Shown here in pieces: positions 1 through 9,068 of a stretch of DNA of 50,036 nt (the stretch's first letter is position 1; every line of letters begins with the position of its first letter). A model generated the notes under the pieces. That model did not search any database. It saw nothing but the letters and a program-made list of their open reading frames with translations, and was not told where the DNA came from. Position numbers and translations under genes: made by a program. Source of the stretch: Amycolatopsis coloradensis (GTDB lineage Bacteria > Actinomycetota > Actinomycetes > Mycobacteriales > Pseudonocardiaceae); the NCBI RefSeq assembly GCF_037997115.1, contig NZ_CP150484.1, positions 3,358,319-3,408,354 of the forward strand. Direction: 5' to 3'.

Positions 1-1485
1 GCGGATATCGCTCCGGTGGGGGCGGTGCCGTTGTGGCCGTCGATTCCGTCGGATCCTGAGGGTGCTCGTGCTTGGGTGGATGGTGGTGGTGGGCTTTCGC
101 GGCAGTTCGGCGAGGGTTCTGTCCAGGAGGTTCGGTCTTTCCTCGATCGGGCTGCGCGGATCGTGTCGCGGTTTCCTTGGGTGCCGGTGTGGGGTGAGAA
201 TCCGGGTCGGGAGTATGCGGACGCTGTCCGGTTGCACGATGCGGTGAAGGACGTCGTCGCGGGGTATCTGGCGAACGGTTTGTCCGAACAGGACGCTGAG
301 AGGCTGGCTGAGGAGCTCGCGACGAAACTCGGCACCGCGCCTGCCGCTCTTCCTGGTAGCGCGGAAACCGGTGCTGGTCTTTCCGATGAGTCGCGGCTTG
401 CTGATTTTGGTGAGTCGCCGCGTCGGTCAGAGCCAGAGCCGTTCACTGCTGTCGCACAGATGGAGGATGTGGTGCGGTGGCGGCCGGATCCAGTCGATGC
501 GGCCGGGCCGAGAACATTTCGGGCTTACGTGGACACCCTTGTTCTTCCTGAAGGTATTTATTTCGACAAGGCTGCCGTGTTGCAGCTGAACAACAATTCC
601 ATGGCTTGGCTGCGGGCGTGGGCGCAGGGCCTGGCCGCGGAAAAAGACAGCGAAGGCCGGTGGCGTTATAAGCCGAAAGAAATTCTCGCTCTTGGCGGTG
701 AGGGGCTTTTTTCCCCCCACACCGTCACAGTTTGGATCAGAGAGGCGCGCGGGGCTGTGGTGGATGCCGGGGCGGCGCGTGCTGGGGTGGGAGGGGCCCA
801 TCTGGCGCCGGCGGCTGCCGCGAAAAAGGAGGATGTGGCGCGGTGGCGGCCGGATCCGGTAAATGCGGTCGGCCCGAGGACATTGCGGGCTTACCTGGAC
901 ACGGTGACCCTGCCCAAGGGTGTTTTCTTCGACAGGACCACCACGAAGCTGAACGATGCTGCTCGGGACTGGCTGCAGGCGTGGGTGCAAGGCATGGCTG
1001 CGGAAAAAGACAGCGAAGGCCGGTGGCTTTACTCGACGGGCGAAATTCTCGCTCTTGGTGGTGAGGGGCTCCTCAAGCGCAGAACAACCCAAAAATGGAT
1101 CAGCGCGGTGCGCCAGCCTGTCGTGCCCGCTCAGCCCCTTGAGGAATCGGGCGGCCTTGGTTCTCCTGCCGAGGCTCCTTCGGATCGCGACGTCGTCGGC
1201 GACGCGGTACATGGCTCGGCGGACCGAGTGTCGCGGGTGCCGGAAATCGGTGACGAGCGTGGTGGATGGTGGTGGTGGGCTTTCGCGGCAGTTCGGCGAG
1301 GGTTCTGTCCAGGAGCTTCGGTCTTTCCTCGATCAGGCTACGCGGATCGTGTCGCGGTTTCATCGGGTGCCGGTCTGGACCGAGAGTCCTGGGCCGGAGC
1401 ATGCGGACGCTGTCAGGCTGAACGATGCGGTGAAGGACGTCGTCGCGGGGTATCTGGCGAACGGACTGTCCGAGCAGGACGCTGA
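1..1485 (+). CDS. Repeat-rich giant protein, C-terminal part, first reading frame (5' end outside window)
   Basis: Frame 1 is open from base 1, so the start lies upstream. A leader segment (about 76-459, with VDGGGGLSRQFGEGS) is followed by two copies of a module of about 95 residues (from 460 and 826). Each module carries RWRPDP, GPRT(F/L)RAY, an AWL(R/Q)AW helix, EKDSEGRW and ILALGGEGL, and ends in a WI-x2-(A/V)R helix. A Pro/Gly-rich tail ends in VPEIGDER at 1260. After that the frame reads Trp-rich out-of-frame sequence to 1485, while the true repeat continues in frame 2. Codons use more T-ending third positions than the neighbours. I do not recognise the family; giant repeat proteins of actinobacteria, including polymorphic-toxin-like ones, are possible. 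No catalytic motif is visible. Confidence 0.6.
   Translation, partial: ADIAPVGAVPLWPSIPSDPEGARAWVDGGGGLSRQFGEGSVQEVRSFLDRAARIVSRFPWVPVWGENPGREYADAVRLHDAVKDVVAGYLANGLSEQDAERLAEELATKLGTAPAALPGSAETGAGLSDESRLADFGESPRRSEPEPFTAVAQMEDVVRWRPDPVDAAGPRTFRAYVDTLVLPEGIYFDKAAVLQLNNNSMAWLRAWAQGLAAEKDSEGRWRYKPKEILALGGEGLFSPHTVTVWIREARGAVVDAGAARAGVGGAHLAPAAAAKKEDVARWRPDPVNAVGPRTLRAYLDTVTLPKGVFFDRTTTKLNDAARDWLQAWVQGMAAEKDSEGRWLYSTGEILALGGEGLLKRRTTQKWISAVRQPVVPAQPLEESGGLGSPAEAPSDRDVVGDAVHGSADRVSRVPEIGDERGGWWWWAFAAVRRGFCPGASVFPRSGYADRVAVSSGAGLDRESWAGACGRCQAERCGEGRRRGVSGERTVRAGR
76..1260 (+). repeat. Long direct repeat, copy 1 (leader + two modules + tail)
   Basis: This stretch is closely similar to 1262-3225. 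The leader (76-459), an A-type module (460), a B-type module (826) and the tail ending gacgagcgt (1252-1260) all have counterparts in the second copy. The second copy carries two additional modules. Similarity is at the DNA level, including third positions, so the duplication looks recent. Confidence 0.8.
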
Positions 1486-3334
1486 GAGGCTGGCCGAGGA
1501 ACTCGCGACGAAACTCGGTACCTCGCCTGCCGTTCTTCCTGGTAGCGCGGAAACCGGTGCTGGCCTTTCCGATGAGCCGCGGCTTGCTGATCTTGGTGAG
1601 TCGCCGCGTCGGTCAGAGCCGTTCACTGCTGTCGCACAGATGGAGGATGTGGTCCGGTGGCGGCCGGATCCAGTCGATGCGGCCGGACCGAGAACATTTC
1701 GGGCTTACCTGGACACGCTTGTTCTTCCTATAGGCATTTCTTTCGACAGGGCCGCTGTGGCGCAGCTGAACAACAATTCCATGGCTTGGCTGCGGGCGTG
1801 GGTGCAGGGCCTGGCCGTGGAAAAAGACAGCGAAGGTCGGTGGCGTTACTCGCCTGGCGAAATTCTCGCTCTTGGTGAGAAGGGGCTTTTTGTCCCCCAC
1901 ACCGTCAGGGTTTGGACCAAAGAGGCGCGCGAGGCTGTGGTGGATGCCGGAGCGGCGCGTGGGGTGGGAGGGGCGCACCTGGCGCCGGCGGCTGCCGCGA
2001 AAAAGGAGGATGTGGTCCGGTGGCGGCCGGATCCAAATGATGCGGTCGGCCCGAGGACATTGCGGGCATATCTGGACACGGTGACCCTGCCCAAGGGTGT
2101 TTTCTTCGACAGGGCCCTCACGAAGCTGAACGATGCTGCTCGGGACTGGCTGCTTGCGTGGGTGCAGGGCCTGGCTGTGGAAAAAGACAGTGAAGGCCGG
2201 TGGCTTTACTCGACTGGCGGAATTCTCGCTCTTGCTGGTGGGGGGCTCCTCAAGCGCAGAACAACCCAAAGATGGATCGACGCGGCGCGCAAGCCTGTCG
2301 TGCCCGCTCAGCCCCCCGGGGAATCGGACGGTCTCGATTCTCCCGCTCTTGACGAAGTGGTGGGCAGGCCGGAGTCGTCCTCTGCTGTCGTGGCCGGTGT
2401 CGCGAAGATGGAGGATGTGGTGCGGTGGCGCCCGGATTCAGTCGATGCGGCCGGGCCGAGAACATTTCGGGCTTACCTGGATACGCTTGTTCTTCCTGTG
2501 GGCATTTCTTTCGACAGGGCTGCTGTGGGGCAACTGACCAATCATTCCATGGCTTGGCTGCGGGCGTGGGTGCAGGGCCTGGCTGCGGAAAAAGACAGCG
2601 AAGGTCGGTGGCGTTATGAGCCGGAAGACGTTCTCGCACTTGGTGGAGAGGGCGTTTTTGTCGCGAAGACCGTCAGAGTTTGGATCAGAGAGGCGCGCAA
2701 GACTGCGGTCGATGCCGGGGTGGAGAACGATCAGGTAGGAGGGTCGCACCCGGAGCCGGGCGAATCCGGCCTGGCGGCTGTCGCGACGATGGAGGATGTG
2801 ACGCGGTGGCGGCCGGGCTCGGACGACGAGTTCGGTCCGGAAACCTTGCGGGCCTACCTGGACTCCCTGGTTCTTCCTAAAGGTATTTCTTTCGACAGGG
2901 CCGCCACGAAGCTGAACAACAATTCGGTGGCTTGGCTGCGGGCGTGGGTGCAAGGCCTGGCTGCCGAAAAGAGCAGCGAAGGCCGGTGGCGTTATCAGCC
3001 GAAAGACATTCTCGCTCTTGGTGGCGAGGGGCTTCTCAGGCGCGAATCGGTCCAGAACTGGATGAAGGCGGTGCGCCAGCCTGTCGCGCCCGCTCGGCCC
3101 CTTGAGGAATCGGGCGGCCTTGGTTCTCTAGCCGAGGCTCCTGCGGATCGCGGCGTCGTCGGTGACGTGGTACATGGCTCGGCGGACCGAGTGTCGCGGG
3201 TGCCGGAAATCGGTGACGAGCGTGCGCCTTCGTGGCCGCGGACACCTGCGTCAGGATGTCGATGCAGTACTTGTCCTCCTCCACCATCCGCTGCAAGCCG
3301 CGGATCTGTCCCTCGATCCGGCGCAGGCGCTTGA
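1259..3334 (+). pseudogene. Continuation of the repeat-rich protein in frame 2 after a frameshift, 3' end truncated
   Basis: From GTG-GTG at 1259 the leader segment of the preceding copy reappears in frame 2. It is followed by four 95-residue modules starting at about 1640, 2003, 2408 and 2789, and by the same VPEIGDER tail ending at 3225. The frame then runs backwards through a csoR remnant to a stop at 3334, so the last 36 residues are antisense read-through. No ribosome binding site precedes 1259. The frame shift relative to the first copy comes from a difference of a few bases where the copies join. This may be a decayed gene, a recombination product, or an assembly error in repetitive DNA. 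Function is unknown. Confidence 0.5.
1262..3225 (+). repeat. Long direct repeat, copy 2 (leader + four modules + tail)
   Basis: Modules begin near 1640 (A type), 2003 (B type), 2408 (A type) and 2789 (mixed type). The tail ends with the same gacgagcgt (3217-3225) as copy 1. The sharp end at 3225 coincides with the break in the csoR-like gene on the other strand. Confidence 0.8.
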
Positions 3335-3368
3335 GATAGGCCTCCCGCTCGGTGCCGTAGCCCGTCAT
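3226..3368 (-). pseudogene. csoR: CsoR-family metal-sensing repressor, truncated
   Basis: The first 47 residues from ATG at 3368 match the start of CsoR/DUF156 repressors: EAYLKRLRRIEGQIRGLQRM, then KYCIDILTQVSAATKA. The family continues with a helix bearing the second and third copper ligands (His and Cys), but here the sequence switches after ACGAAGGCGC (about 3226) into the complement of the repeat gene. The hybrid frame stays open to 3036. Only the first metal-ligand Cys remains, so metal sensing should be lost. The CopC-CopD fusion gene 2 kb away suggests a former copper context. The break is clear; whether it exists in the living genome or comes from assembly cannot be told here. Confidence 0.75.
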
Positions 3369-3403
3369 TCCGCACCCGTTCTCTCGTCGTTCCCTGCCAC
3401 CGG

Positions 3404-3424
3404 CCACTATACCCTCCCCTCGTA
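3404..3424. promoter_or_regulatory. Possible CsoR-type operator/promoter upstream of the csoR remnant
   Basis: The spacer upstream of the csoR ATG holds an AT-flanked G/C run, ctataccctcccctcgtat. It resembles the imperfect TA-ACCC...GGG-TA operators of CsoR repressors, which usually autoregulate. The dyad is imperfect, so this is a resemblance only. Confidence 0.3.
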
Positions 3425-3539
3425 TGTGCCCGGGGGGCGCGGAATTTCCGGGTGCCAGGATGTCGAGGACGATCCGGCCGCTCCGACTTCCACGTGAGCG
3501 GCCGGGCACCGGCCGCCGGAACGACCAGGAGGAACCCCG

Positions 3540-3902
3540 ATGAAGTACATGATCATGATCACGATGAACCCCACCGCCTGGGACGCGCTCCCCGAGGAGG
3601 AGCGCAACGAGGTGGTCGCCCGCATCGACCCTTTCACGAAGAAGCTCACCGAGAGCGGCGAACTGCTGGGGACGCAGGCGCTGGCGGAGCCGAAGGAGAG
3701 CACGGTGGTCCGGGTGCGTGACGGTGTCCCGGTGGTCACCGACGGCCCGTTCGCGGAGTCGAAGGAGTACCTGGCCGGCTTCTACCTGGTCGAATGCGAC
3801 AGCAAGGAGCGCGCGATCGAGATCGCGGGCCAGATCCCGGACGCGCACATCAACGCGATGGAGATCCGGCCGGTCGTGTTTTCGTCGGGCGACCCCGCTT
3901 AG
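3540..3902 (+). CDS. YciI/DGPF-domain protein
   Basis: A 120-residue protein with the signature DGPFAESKEYLAGFYLVEC near residues 66-84, the hallmark of the YciI-like (DGPF) family. The fold is a dimeric alpha-beta barrel. Many members stand near ECF sigma factors or metabolic genes, and the reaction is usually unknown. AGGAGG lies about 7 bases before the ATG. Its end overlaps the end of the convergent DivIVA-like gene by 4 bases. Length is typical of the family. Confidence 0.88.
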   Translation: MKYMIMITMNPTAWDALPEEERNEVVARIDPFTKKLTESGELLGTQALAEPKESTVVRVRDGVPVVTDGPFAESKEYLAGFYLVECDSKERAIEIAGQIPDAHINAMEIRPVVFSSGDPA

Positions 3903-4567
3903 GTCGCGGCCGCTTCGGTGCCGGTGCGGGCTTCGGGCCTGCTCCGGCGCTGAACGGGCACTTCCGGTCTCGGTGAGTCGGGCACGGCCAGTACCGAGCC
4001 GGCCTCGGTGAGCAGTTCGCGGCAGCCGACCAGCTGTTTCAGCACGTCATCGCGCAGGCGGAGGGCCACGTCGGCCTTCTGCCGCGCTTCGGCGACCAGA
4101 CGCTCGCTCTCTTCGGTGGCGTCGTCGAGCAGTTTTCGCGCCCGGGCCTGCGCGGCTTCGTCCTGTGCGGCGAGGGCGCGCATCGCCTCCGCGCGGCGCA
4201 GCGACATGGCGAGCTCGAAGTCTTCGGCGACCCGCTTCCGTTCCGCCTCGGCCTTGGCGGCCTCCTCGGCGGCGCGCGCGGTGATGTCCTCGGCTTCTTC
4301 GCGGGTGAGTTCGAGCATCCGGCGCGAGCGCTCCTGCAACGCGTCCGGCGCGATCGGGACACGGCTGATCCGGTCGACCGTCGCCTTCAATTCGCGAATG
4401 TCCTCGCGCGCGCCGGTGAGTTCGGCGGCGAGAACCTCTTCGCGGCGGAGGGCCTCGTCGCGTTCGGCTTTCACCCGTCGTAGTTCGGCTTCCACCTCGC
4501 GAACGAATTCCCGGACCTGAGCGCGATCGAAACCACGCCACGCCAGATCGAAGCCGGGCATCTCCAT
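3899..4567 (-). CDS. DivIVA-domain coiled-coil protein
   Basis: 222 residues. The N-terminus (FDLAWRGFDRAQVREFVREVEAEL) has the DivIVA/Wag31 pattern of a short hydrophobic segment, GFDR and a coiled coil. Residues about 20-180 are heptad-rich with long Glu/Arg/Ala helices, followed by a Pro/Arg-rich tail. DivIVA-like proteins act at the membrane in polar growth, septation or spore development. This one is shorter than Wag31 and is more likely an accessory paralogue. GGAGGT lies just before ATG 4567. An alternative ATG two codons on is possible. Confidence 0.75.
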   Translation of the reverse strand: MEMPGFDLAWRGFDRAQVREFVREVEAELRRVKAERDEALRREEVLAAELTGAREDIRELKATVDRISRVPIAPDALQERSRRMLELTREEAEDITARAAEEAAKAEAERKRVAEDFELAMSLRRAEAMRALAAQDEAAQARARKLLDDATEESERLVAEARQKADVALRLRDDVLKQLVGCRELLTEAGSVLAVPDSPRPEVPVQRRSRPEARTGTEAAAT

Positions 4568-4779
4568 TGGTCACCTCCACAGTGGTCGATGTGTCGCCAT
4601 TGGGCGCTTTCTCTTGCCACACGGGGCTTTCACCGACCAGTGTGCCTGAAGCCTCGGCGACACGCGCCACGGGTGGGTGGTCTTTGCTTTGAACGGTACG
4701 CGCAATCGGGAAGAAGGGTGAAGCTCCGAAGCGGTGGGAGAATGGACGACCATCGCTTACCCCTACTGGAGGTGGCCGC

Positions 4780-5475
4780 GTGACGATCAGCCGAATTCGG
4801 GTCCCTGGCTGGAATACGGCGACAGCGGCCGAAGGGTATCGGCAGGTCAGAGAGAACTTCGCGGTCTTGGTCGCCGACCATGCCGACGCCGCCGAGCGGG
4901 CCGTCCCGGCTTGTCCACAGTGGACTGTGCGCGAGTTGATCGCGCATCTGGCCGAGATCTGCGATCGGGTGATCACCCGGTTCGGTGGCGAGTCCTGCCC
5001 GGTGCCGGAGACGGCGTCGGCCGCCGAAGTGCTGAAGCTCTGGCTCGAACGCGGTCACGAAGCCGACACCCTCCTCGCCGCCGACAGCGACGGGAAGGGG
5101 CGCGGCGACATCATGGTGATGGACGCCTTCACTCACGAACTCGATCTCCGGTACGCGCTCGGCGTTCCGCCGCCCGGGGCGCACGCCGCTTGGCTGCGGG
5201 GATTCGAAGTGCTCGTCCGCGGCCTCGGCGACTCGCTGGGCAGGCACGGACTGCCCGGGATGCGGATCGAGACCGAGGGCGCGACCTGGATCGCCGGCAC
5301 CGAGCCGGTCGCCGCGGTGCTCGCGGGCGCGCCCGTGGACCTGTACCGGTCGCTCGCCGGGCGCCGGAGCCCGGCCCAGATCGCCGCCATGGACTGGCTG
5401 GGCGATCCCGAGCCGTGGCTCCGGGCCTTCACCTGGGGGCCGTTCACCCCGCCGGACGCGGAGATCGAGCGGTGA
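4780..5475 (+). CDS. Maleylpyruvate isomerase / DinB-like family protein
   Basis: 231 residues from GTG 4780, with GGAGGT 7 bases upstream. The N-terminal four-helix part has the WTVRELIAHLAEICDRV pattern and a later HELDLRYALG, which together supply the conserved His residues of the mycothiol-dependent maleylpyruvate isomerase/DinB-like metal-binding fold (TIGR03083 type). A smaller C-terminal domain, as in MDMPI-C, follows from about residue 150. The substrate is unknown; many members are mycothiol transferases or detoxifying enzymes. It is followed immediately (tgatca) by the convergent copC-copD gene. Confidence 0.75.
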   Translation: MTISRIRVPGWNTATAAEGYRQVRENFAVLVADHADAAERAVPACPQWTVRELIAHLAEICDRVITRFGGESCPVPETASAAEVLKLWLERGHEADTLLAADSDGKGRGDIMVMDAFTHELDLRYALGVPPPGAHAAWLRGFEVLVRGLGDSLGRHGLPGMRIETEGATWIAGTEPVAAVLAGAPVDLYRSLAGRRSPAQIAAMDWLGDPEPWLRAFTWGPFTPPDAEIER

Positions 5476-6810
5476 TCAGCCGGTCGGGGACATCGAGGAC
5501 AGCGCCGCGGCCAGCGCGAGCACCACGGCCACGATCAGTACCTCGATCCCGACGCTGATCCGCAGTTTCCGCAGGTCGGCGGTCACCACGCCGGTACCGC
5601 CGCGTCCGGAGAGCCCGCGTCGCACGGCGTTGCGGCTCAGGTTCGCCACCAGCAGCAACGCGGCGAACCCGGTCAGCTTCAGCAGGAAGACGATGCCGTA
5701 CGCGGACGTCCAGAGCGCCTCCACCGACGGCACGAGCCGGAAGCCCAGGTAGGCGCCGCTGACCACCATGATCACGATCGACCGGGTGGCGATCGGGTGG
5801 AACCGCGCCAGCGCCGGCTCGGCCTCGGACGCCGGGTACCTGCCGCGCAGGAGCACGGCCAGCTGGATCAGCCCGCCGACCCAGACGGCCATCGCGCCGA
5901 AATGCGCCAGGTCGGCGCTGACCGAGAGGAACATGATCTTGTCGGCCACCGCGTGCCCGGTCGCGGAGAAGCTCAGCATCACGATGAATCCGGCGGCGAT
6001 GCCGAGGTTCTCGTAACGCGAGCGCAGCCGATCCGGCAGGTCACCCGCGAGCAGCCGTCGCGCGATCACGGCGAGCGCGACGATCGCGGCCAGGCGCAGG
6101 AGCAGGAGTTTCCCGTACGCCACCCGCAGGGTCGCCTCGATCAGCGCCGGATCGAAGATCGCGCCCACCCCGCGGCCCGCGACGTACGGACCTTGCAGCA
6201 GGAATCCGGCCACGGCCGTGACCCCCGAGAGCCACAGACCCGCGGTGATCAGCTTCCGCGCCGACGGGTCGGTGCGGCCGTCCGGACGGCAGACCAGCAG
6301 GAATACCAGTCCGCCCACCAGTGCGACACCGCCGAAGGAGCCCCAGCGGAAGATGGTGAACAGCGCGTCGGTCACCGGATCGGTCCCGGTGGAGGCGGAC
6401 ACCGCGCCCGCCGACGTGATCAGGGGGCCGGTGCCGATCACGAAGGCGATCGTGCCGCGCACGGGATGCGAATCGGTCGAGACGAAGGCGTACTCGACGA
6501 GGTAGCTGCCGTTCGGAAGGTCGGGTTCGAGTTCGACGGCGACCTCTTCGGCGACGTCACCCGGCTGGAACACCGGACCGGACACCACGTCGGTGCCCTG
6601 CTGGTCGACGACCTTGATCGAGTTCGGCTGGATGCCGATGTTCTCCGACAGGGTGAGCGAGACCCGGGCGGGGGCCGAGGTGAGCCGGGCGCCGTCGGCG
6701 GGGGTCGAGGACAGGAGTTCGACGTGAGCCGAGGCCGGGGCCGCGGTGAGCACCGCGACCCCGAAACACGCCGCCAGCAACGCCAGTAGCGCGAAGAGCC
6801 TCCTGGTCAC
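5476..6810 (-). CDS. CopC-CopD fusion, copper uptake/resistance membrane protein
   Basis: 444 residues from GTG 6810, which overlaps the upstream gene's stop (GTGA). A signal peptide (about residues 1-28) ends at APASA, and the mature protein begins with His, the copper-binding N-terminus of CopC. The CopC beta domain spans about 29-125 (second His in DSHPVRG). It is followed by a linker and eight or so membrane helices of the CopD type (about 150-440), with conserved His in SATGHAVADK and DLAHFGAMAVW. YcnJ-like fusions import copper or hand it to periplasmic targets. It forms an operon with the upstream membrane protein gene. Confidence 0.88.
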   Translation of the reverse strand: MTRRLFALLALLAACFGVAVLTAAPASAHVELLSSTPADGARLTSAPARVSLTLSENIGIQPNSIKVVDQQGTDVVSGPVFQPGDVAEEVAVELEPDLPNGSYLVEYAFVSTDSHPVRGTIAFVIGTGPLITSAGAVSASTGTDPVTDALFTIFRWGSFGGVALVGGLVFLLVCRPDGRTDPSARKLITAGLWLSGVTAVAGFLLQGPYVAGRGVGAIFDPALIEATLRVAYGKLLLLRLAAIVALAVIARRLLAGDLPDRLRSRYENLGIAAGFIVMLSFSATGHAVADKIMFLSVSADLAHFGAMAVWVGGLIQLAVLLRGRYPASEAEPALARFHPIATRSIVIMVVSGAYLGFRLVPSVEALWTSAYGIVFLLKLTGFAALLLVANLSRNAVRRGLSGRGGTGVVTADLRKLRISVGIEVLIVAVVLALAAALSSMSPTG

Positions 6811-7385
6811 GACGCCGCGGTCGCCAGCTCGCGCCGGCTTTCGGGCGAGCACGTGCACCCGGTCAGCTCCCGCTCGGCGGCGGGGGCCTTCCGGTGCACG
6901 ATCATCGCGATGATCATCGGGATGGTGACGATCGTGTTGTAGAACAGGTGCAGTTCCACGCGCGGGATGAACAGCTGGATGATGCTGCTCGGCGCGGTGC
7001 CGCCGCCGAGGCGCCAGCCGGTCTGCGCCTGGATCAGCAGGAGCAGGTGCTCGATGTGGTGCCAGAACTGCAGGCCGAGCGCGAGGTTCCACCACTGCCG
7101 CGAACGGCCGGCGAAACCTTTGCGCAGGGCGAACAGGAAGACCAGCATGACGATGGCGTAGCCGTAGTGCAGCCATTCGGAGCTGATCAGTTTCGGGAAG
7201 GGGATCCCGAGTACGCCGCGCGCGTCCGGGGTCTTCCAGCCCAGGGCGTAGATCTGGAACGCCTGCACCAGGTGTTCCGCCCAGTGGGCCACGACCACCA
7301 CCGCGAAGGCAAGGAGCGCCGCGCGGTGGTATTTCCCGTTGAGCGAGGCGAGCAGACCCGGACGACGCGAATCCAGTGTGGCCAT
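6807..7385 (-). CDS. His-rich integral membrane protein upstream of copC-copD
   Basis: 192 residues, with about four to five predicted membrane helices (near 22-42, 75-95, 105-120 and 150-170). His pairs sit at helix ends (AHWAEHLVQAF, FWHHIEHLLLL, RVELHLFYN), a pattern seen in metal- or heme-handling membrane proteins. Ends in a Cys-x-Cys tail (GCTCSP). AGGAGC precedes ATG 7385. Translationally coupled to the CopC-CopD gene, which suggests a role in copper handling. I do not know a family name for it. Confidence 0.7.
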   Translation of the reverse strand: MATLDSRRPGLLASLNGKYHRAALLAFAVVVVAHWAEHLVQAFQIYALGWKTPDARGVLGIPFPKLISSEWLHYGYAIVMLVFLFALRKGFAGRSRQWWNLALGLQFWHHIEHLLLLIQAQTGWRLGGGTAPSSIIQLFIPRVELHLFYNTIVTIPMIIAMIVHRKAPAAERELTGCTCSPESRRELATAAS

Positions 7386-7500
7386 GAAGGGCTCCTATGA
7401 CGAAAGACCGACCGGTGACGGATCTTGACGATAGCTCGCGATCCGTAGTTTTCCGTTACTCCGGATTGCTGATCCGACCTGCGGTATTACGCCGGATGGC

Positions 7501-8187
7501 TCAACGAACGACGATTCCTTCCGTCACTTTCGGAGCCGCGGGAATATGGAACAGTTCCGCGAACAGTTCGAGGTATTCGAAGGCGCCTTCGAGGCGGATC
7601 TTGCCGGTTCGGGTCGCGTCGGCGGCGGTGAGGTCCCCGGTCAGCAGGTCCTTGATGAACGGGCCCAGTGGTTCGATGACCGCGTCGGCGCCGGGGTGCG
7701 CGCCCTCCGCGACCTTGAGCGCGCCGTCTTCGACGATCGCGTGCAGGAGCATCTCGCCCGGGTAGCGCAGTTCGTAGGTGACCTGGACGCCCTTGGCCTT
7801 TTCGCTCCGGAAGGTCGTGTACAGCGAGAGGATCGCCGAGTCCAGGGTGAAGACGTCGTCGGCGGACTGCTGCCCGAGCGACCGCGCGCCCCAGAGGCCG
7901 AGGTCCAGCACGATCTGGTCGAGTTCGCTGCCGTACTCGGTGAGTTCGTAGACCACCGCGGCGTCGAGCTGGGGGAGCAGGCGGCGGCGGAGCACCCCGG
8001 ACTGCTCGAGTTCGTTGAGCCGCGCGGACAGCGTGCTCGGCGGGATCTTGGGCAGGCCGGCCTGCAGCTCGGTGAACCGCTTCGGGCCGAGGACGAGGTC
8101 ACGGACGATCAGCAGCGACCAGCGTTCGCCGATGATTTCCAGCGCCCTGGCCAGACCGCAGAACTGCCCATAGGTACGAATGCTCAT
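7501..8187 (-). CDS. HxlR-family transcriptional regulator (copy 1)
   Basis: 228 residues. The winged-helix HxlR domain (about 1-100) contains YGQFCGLARALEIIGERWSL, RDLVLGPKRF and LxxLExxGVLRRR-type segments. The C-terminal half (about 110-228) looks like an SCP2/sterol-carrier-like ligand domain. ATG 8187 is chosen because it aligns with the second copy (41508-42194, also 228 residues) and has GAGGATC upstream. A GTG at 8232 overlaps the SARP stop (GTGA) and could couple translation. The copies share most residues. Forms an operon with the SARP gene and likely controls a neighbouring biosynthetic locus. Confidence 0.88.
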   Translation of the reverse strand: MSIRTYGQFCGLARALEIIGERWSLLIVRDLVLGPKRFTELQAGLPKIPPSTLSARLNELEQSGVLRRRLLPQLDAAVVYELTEYGSELDQIVLDLGLWGARSLGQQSADDVFTLDSAILSLYTTFRSEKAKGVQVTYELRYPGEMLLHAIVEDGALKVAEGAHPGADAVIEPLGPFIKDLLTGDLTAADATRTGKIRLEGAFEYLELFAELFHIPAAPKVTEGIVVR

Positions 8188-8228
8188 CCGTCGATCCTCA
8201 CTTTCGTTTCCGTTGCCGGGAGTGGTGT

Positions 8229-9068
8229 TCACGCGGGTTCACCCTCGGAAAGCAGGCCATGGTGCAGTACCTGCAGTTCGTCACAGGGTTCGACGCCGAG
8301 TTCGTAGTTGAGGCGGGTCCGCACCTGACGGTACGTGGCGAGCGCGTCGGAACGCCGCCCGCTGCGGCCGAGCACGCGGATCAGCTGCCCGTGCAAGGCC
8401 TCGTCCAGCGGGTTCGCGGCGACCAGGGACCGCAGTTCGCCGATCAGCTCGTGCCGCATCCCGGCCGCGATATCCGCCTCGATCCGCAGGTGCAGCGTGC
8501 TGCGCCGCTGCTCGACCAGATCGACCGAGTACGCCGACAGCACCGGTCCACAGTGGACGTTCGCGAGCGGCGGGCCCGACCACAGGGCGAGCGCGGAACG
8601 GAAGGCTTTCGCCGCTTCGGGGTGCTCGCCCCGCTGCTGCAGCTCCCGGGCCCGCCGCTGCAGCTCCTGGAACTCGAACACGTCCACCTGCTCGGGGGCG
8701 ATCCGGAACACGTATCCCGGCGGTTTCGTCGCCAGCATGGTCTCCCCGTACGGGGCGAGCTCGTTCTCCTCGATGCACTTGCGCAGCTGGTAGAGGTAGG
8801 TGTGCATGGTGGTGCGGACGCTGCGCGGCGGGTCGTCGGCCCACAGTTCCCGCACGATCGTGTCGATGGGGACGATCTTCCCCGGGCTCATCACCAGCAA
8901 GGCGAGCACCTGCAGCAGCTTCGGTGTCGTCGGCGCGTAGTCGATCCCGTCCCGCACGAGTTCGAGCGGGCCGAGGAGGGTGAAACGGACGGGGCTTGCG
9001 GGCGCGACCGGAATCGGGTTAGGTGCCGAGCCGTGGTGCGTGTCCGCTACTCGTGATCCGGTGTACAT
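8229..9068 (-). CDS. SARP-family activator (copy 1)
   Basis: 279 residues from ATG 9068, with GGAGG 9 bases upstream. An OmpR-type winged helix (about 25-115: FTLLGPLELVR, PKLLQVLALLVM, LWADDPPRSVRTTMHTYLYQLRK) is followed by a bacterial transcriptional activation domain (about 120-279) with the typical DALATYRQVRTRL and ELGVEP. SARPs activate antibiotic clusters by binding heptamer direct repeats near -35. Upstream is a divergent spacer of about 220 bases before the YcaO gene, so it probably activates that gene. Its paralogue is at 42242-43054. Confidence 0.9.
   Translation of the reverse strand: MYTGSRVADTHHGSAPNPIPVAPASPVRFTLLGPLELVRDGIDYAPTTPKLLQVLALLVMSPGKIVPIDTIVRELWADDPPRSVRTTMHTYLYQLRKCIEENELAPYGETMLATKPPGYVFRIAPEQVDVFEFQELQRRARELQQRGEHPEAAKAFRSALALWSGPPLANVHCGPVLSAYSVDLVEQRRSTLHLRIEADIAAGMRHELIGELRSLVAANPLDEALHGQLIRVLGRSGRRSDALATYRQVRTRLNYELGVEPCDELQVLHHGLLSEGEPA

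Noticed and set aside
460..3090. Possible CRISPR-like array in the repetitive region
   Set aside because: The repeats are long, protein-coding and contiguous with no unique spacers of fixed size.
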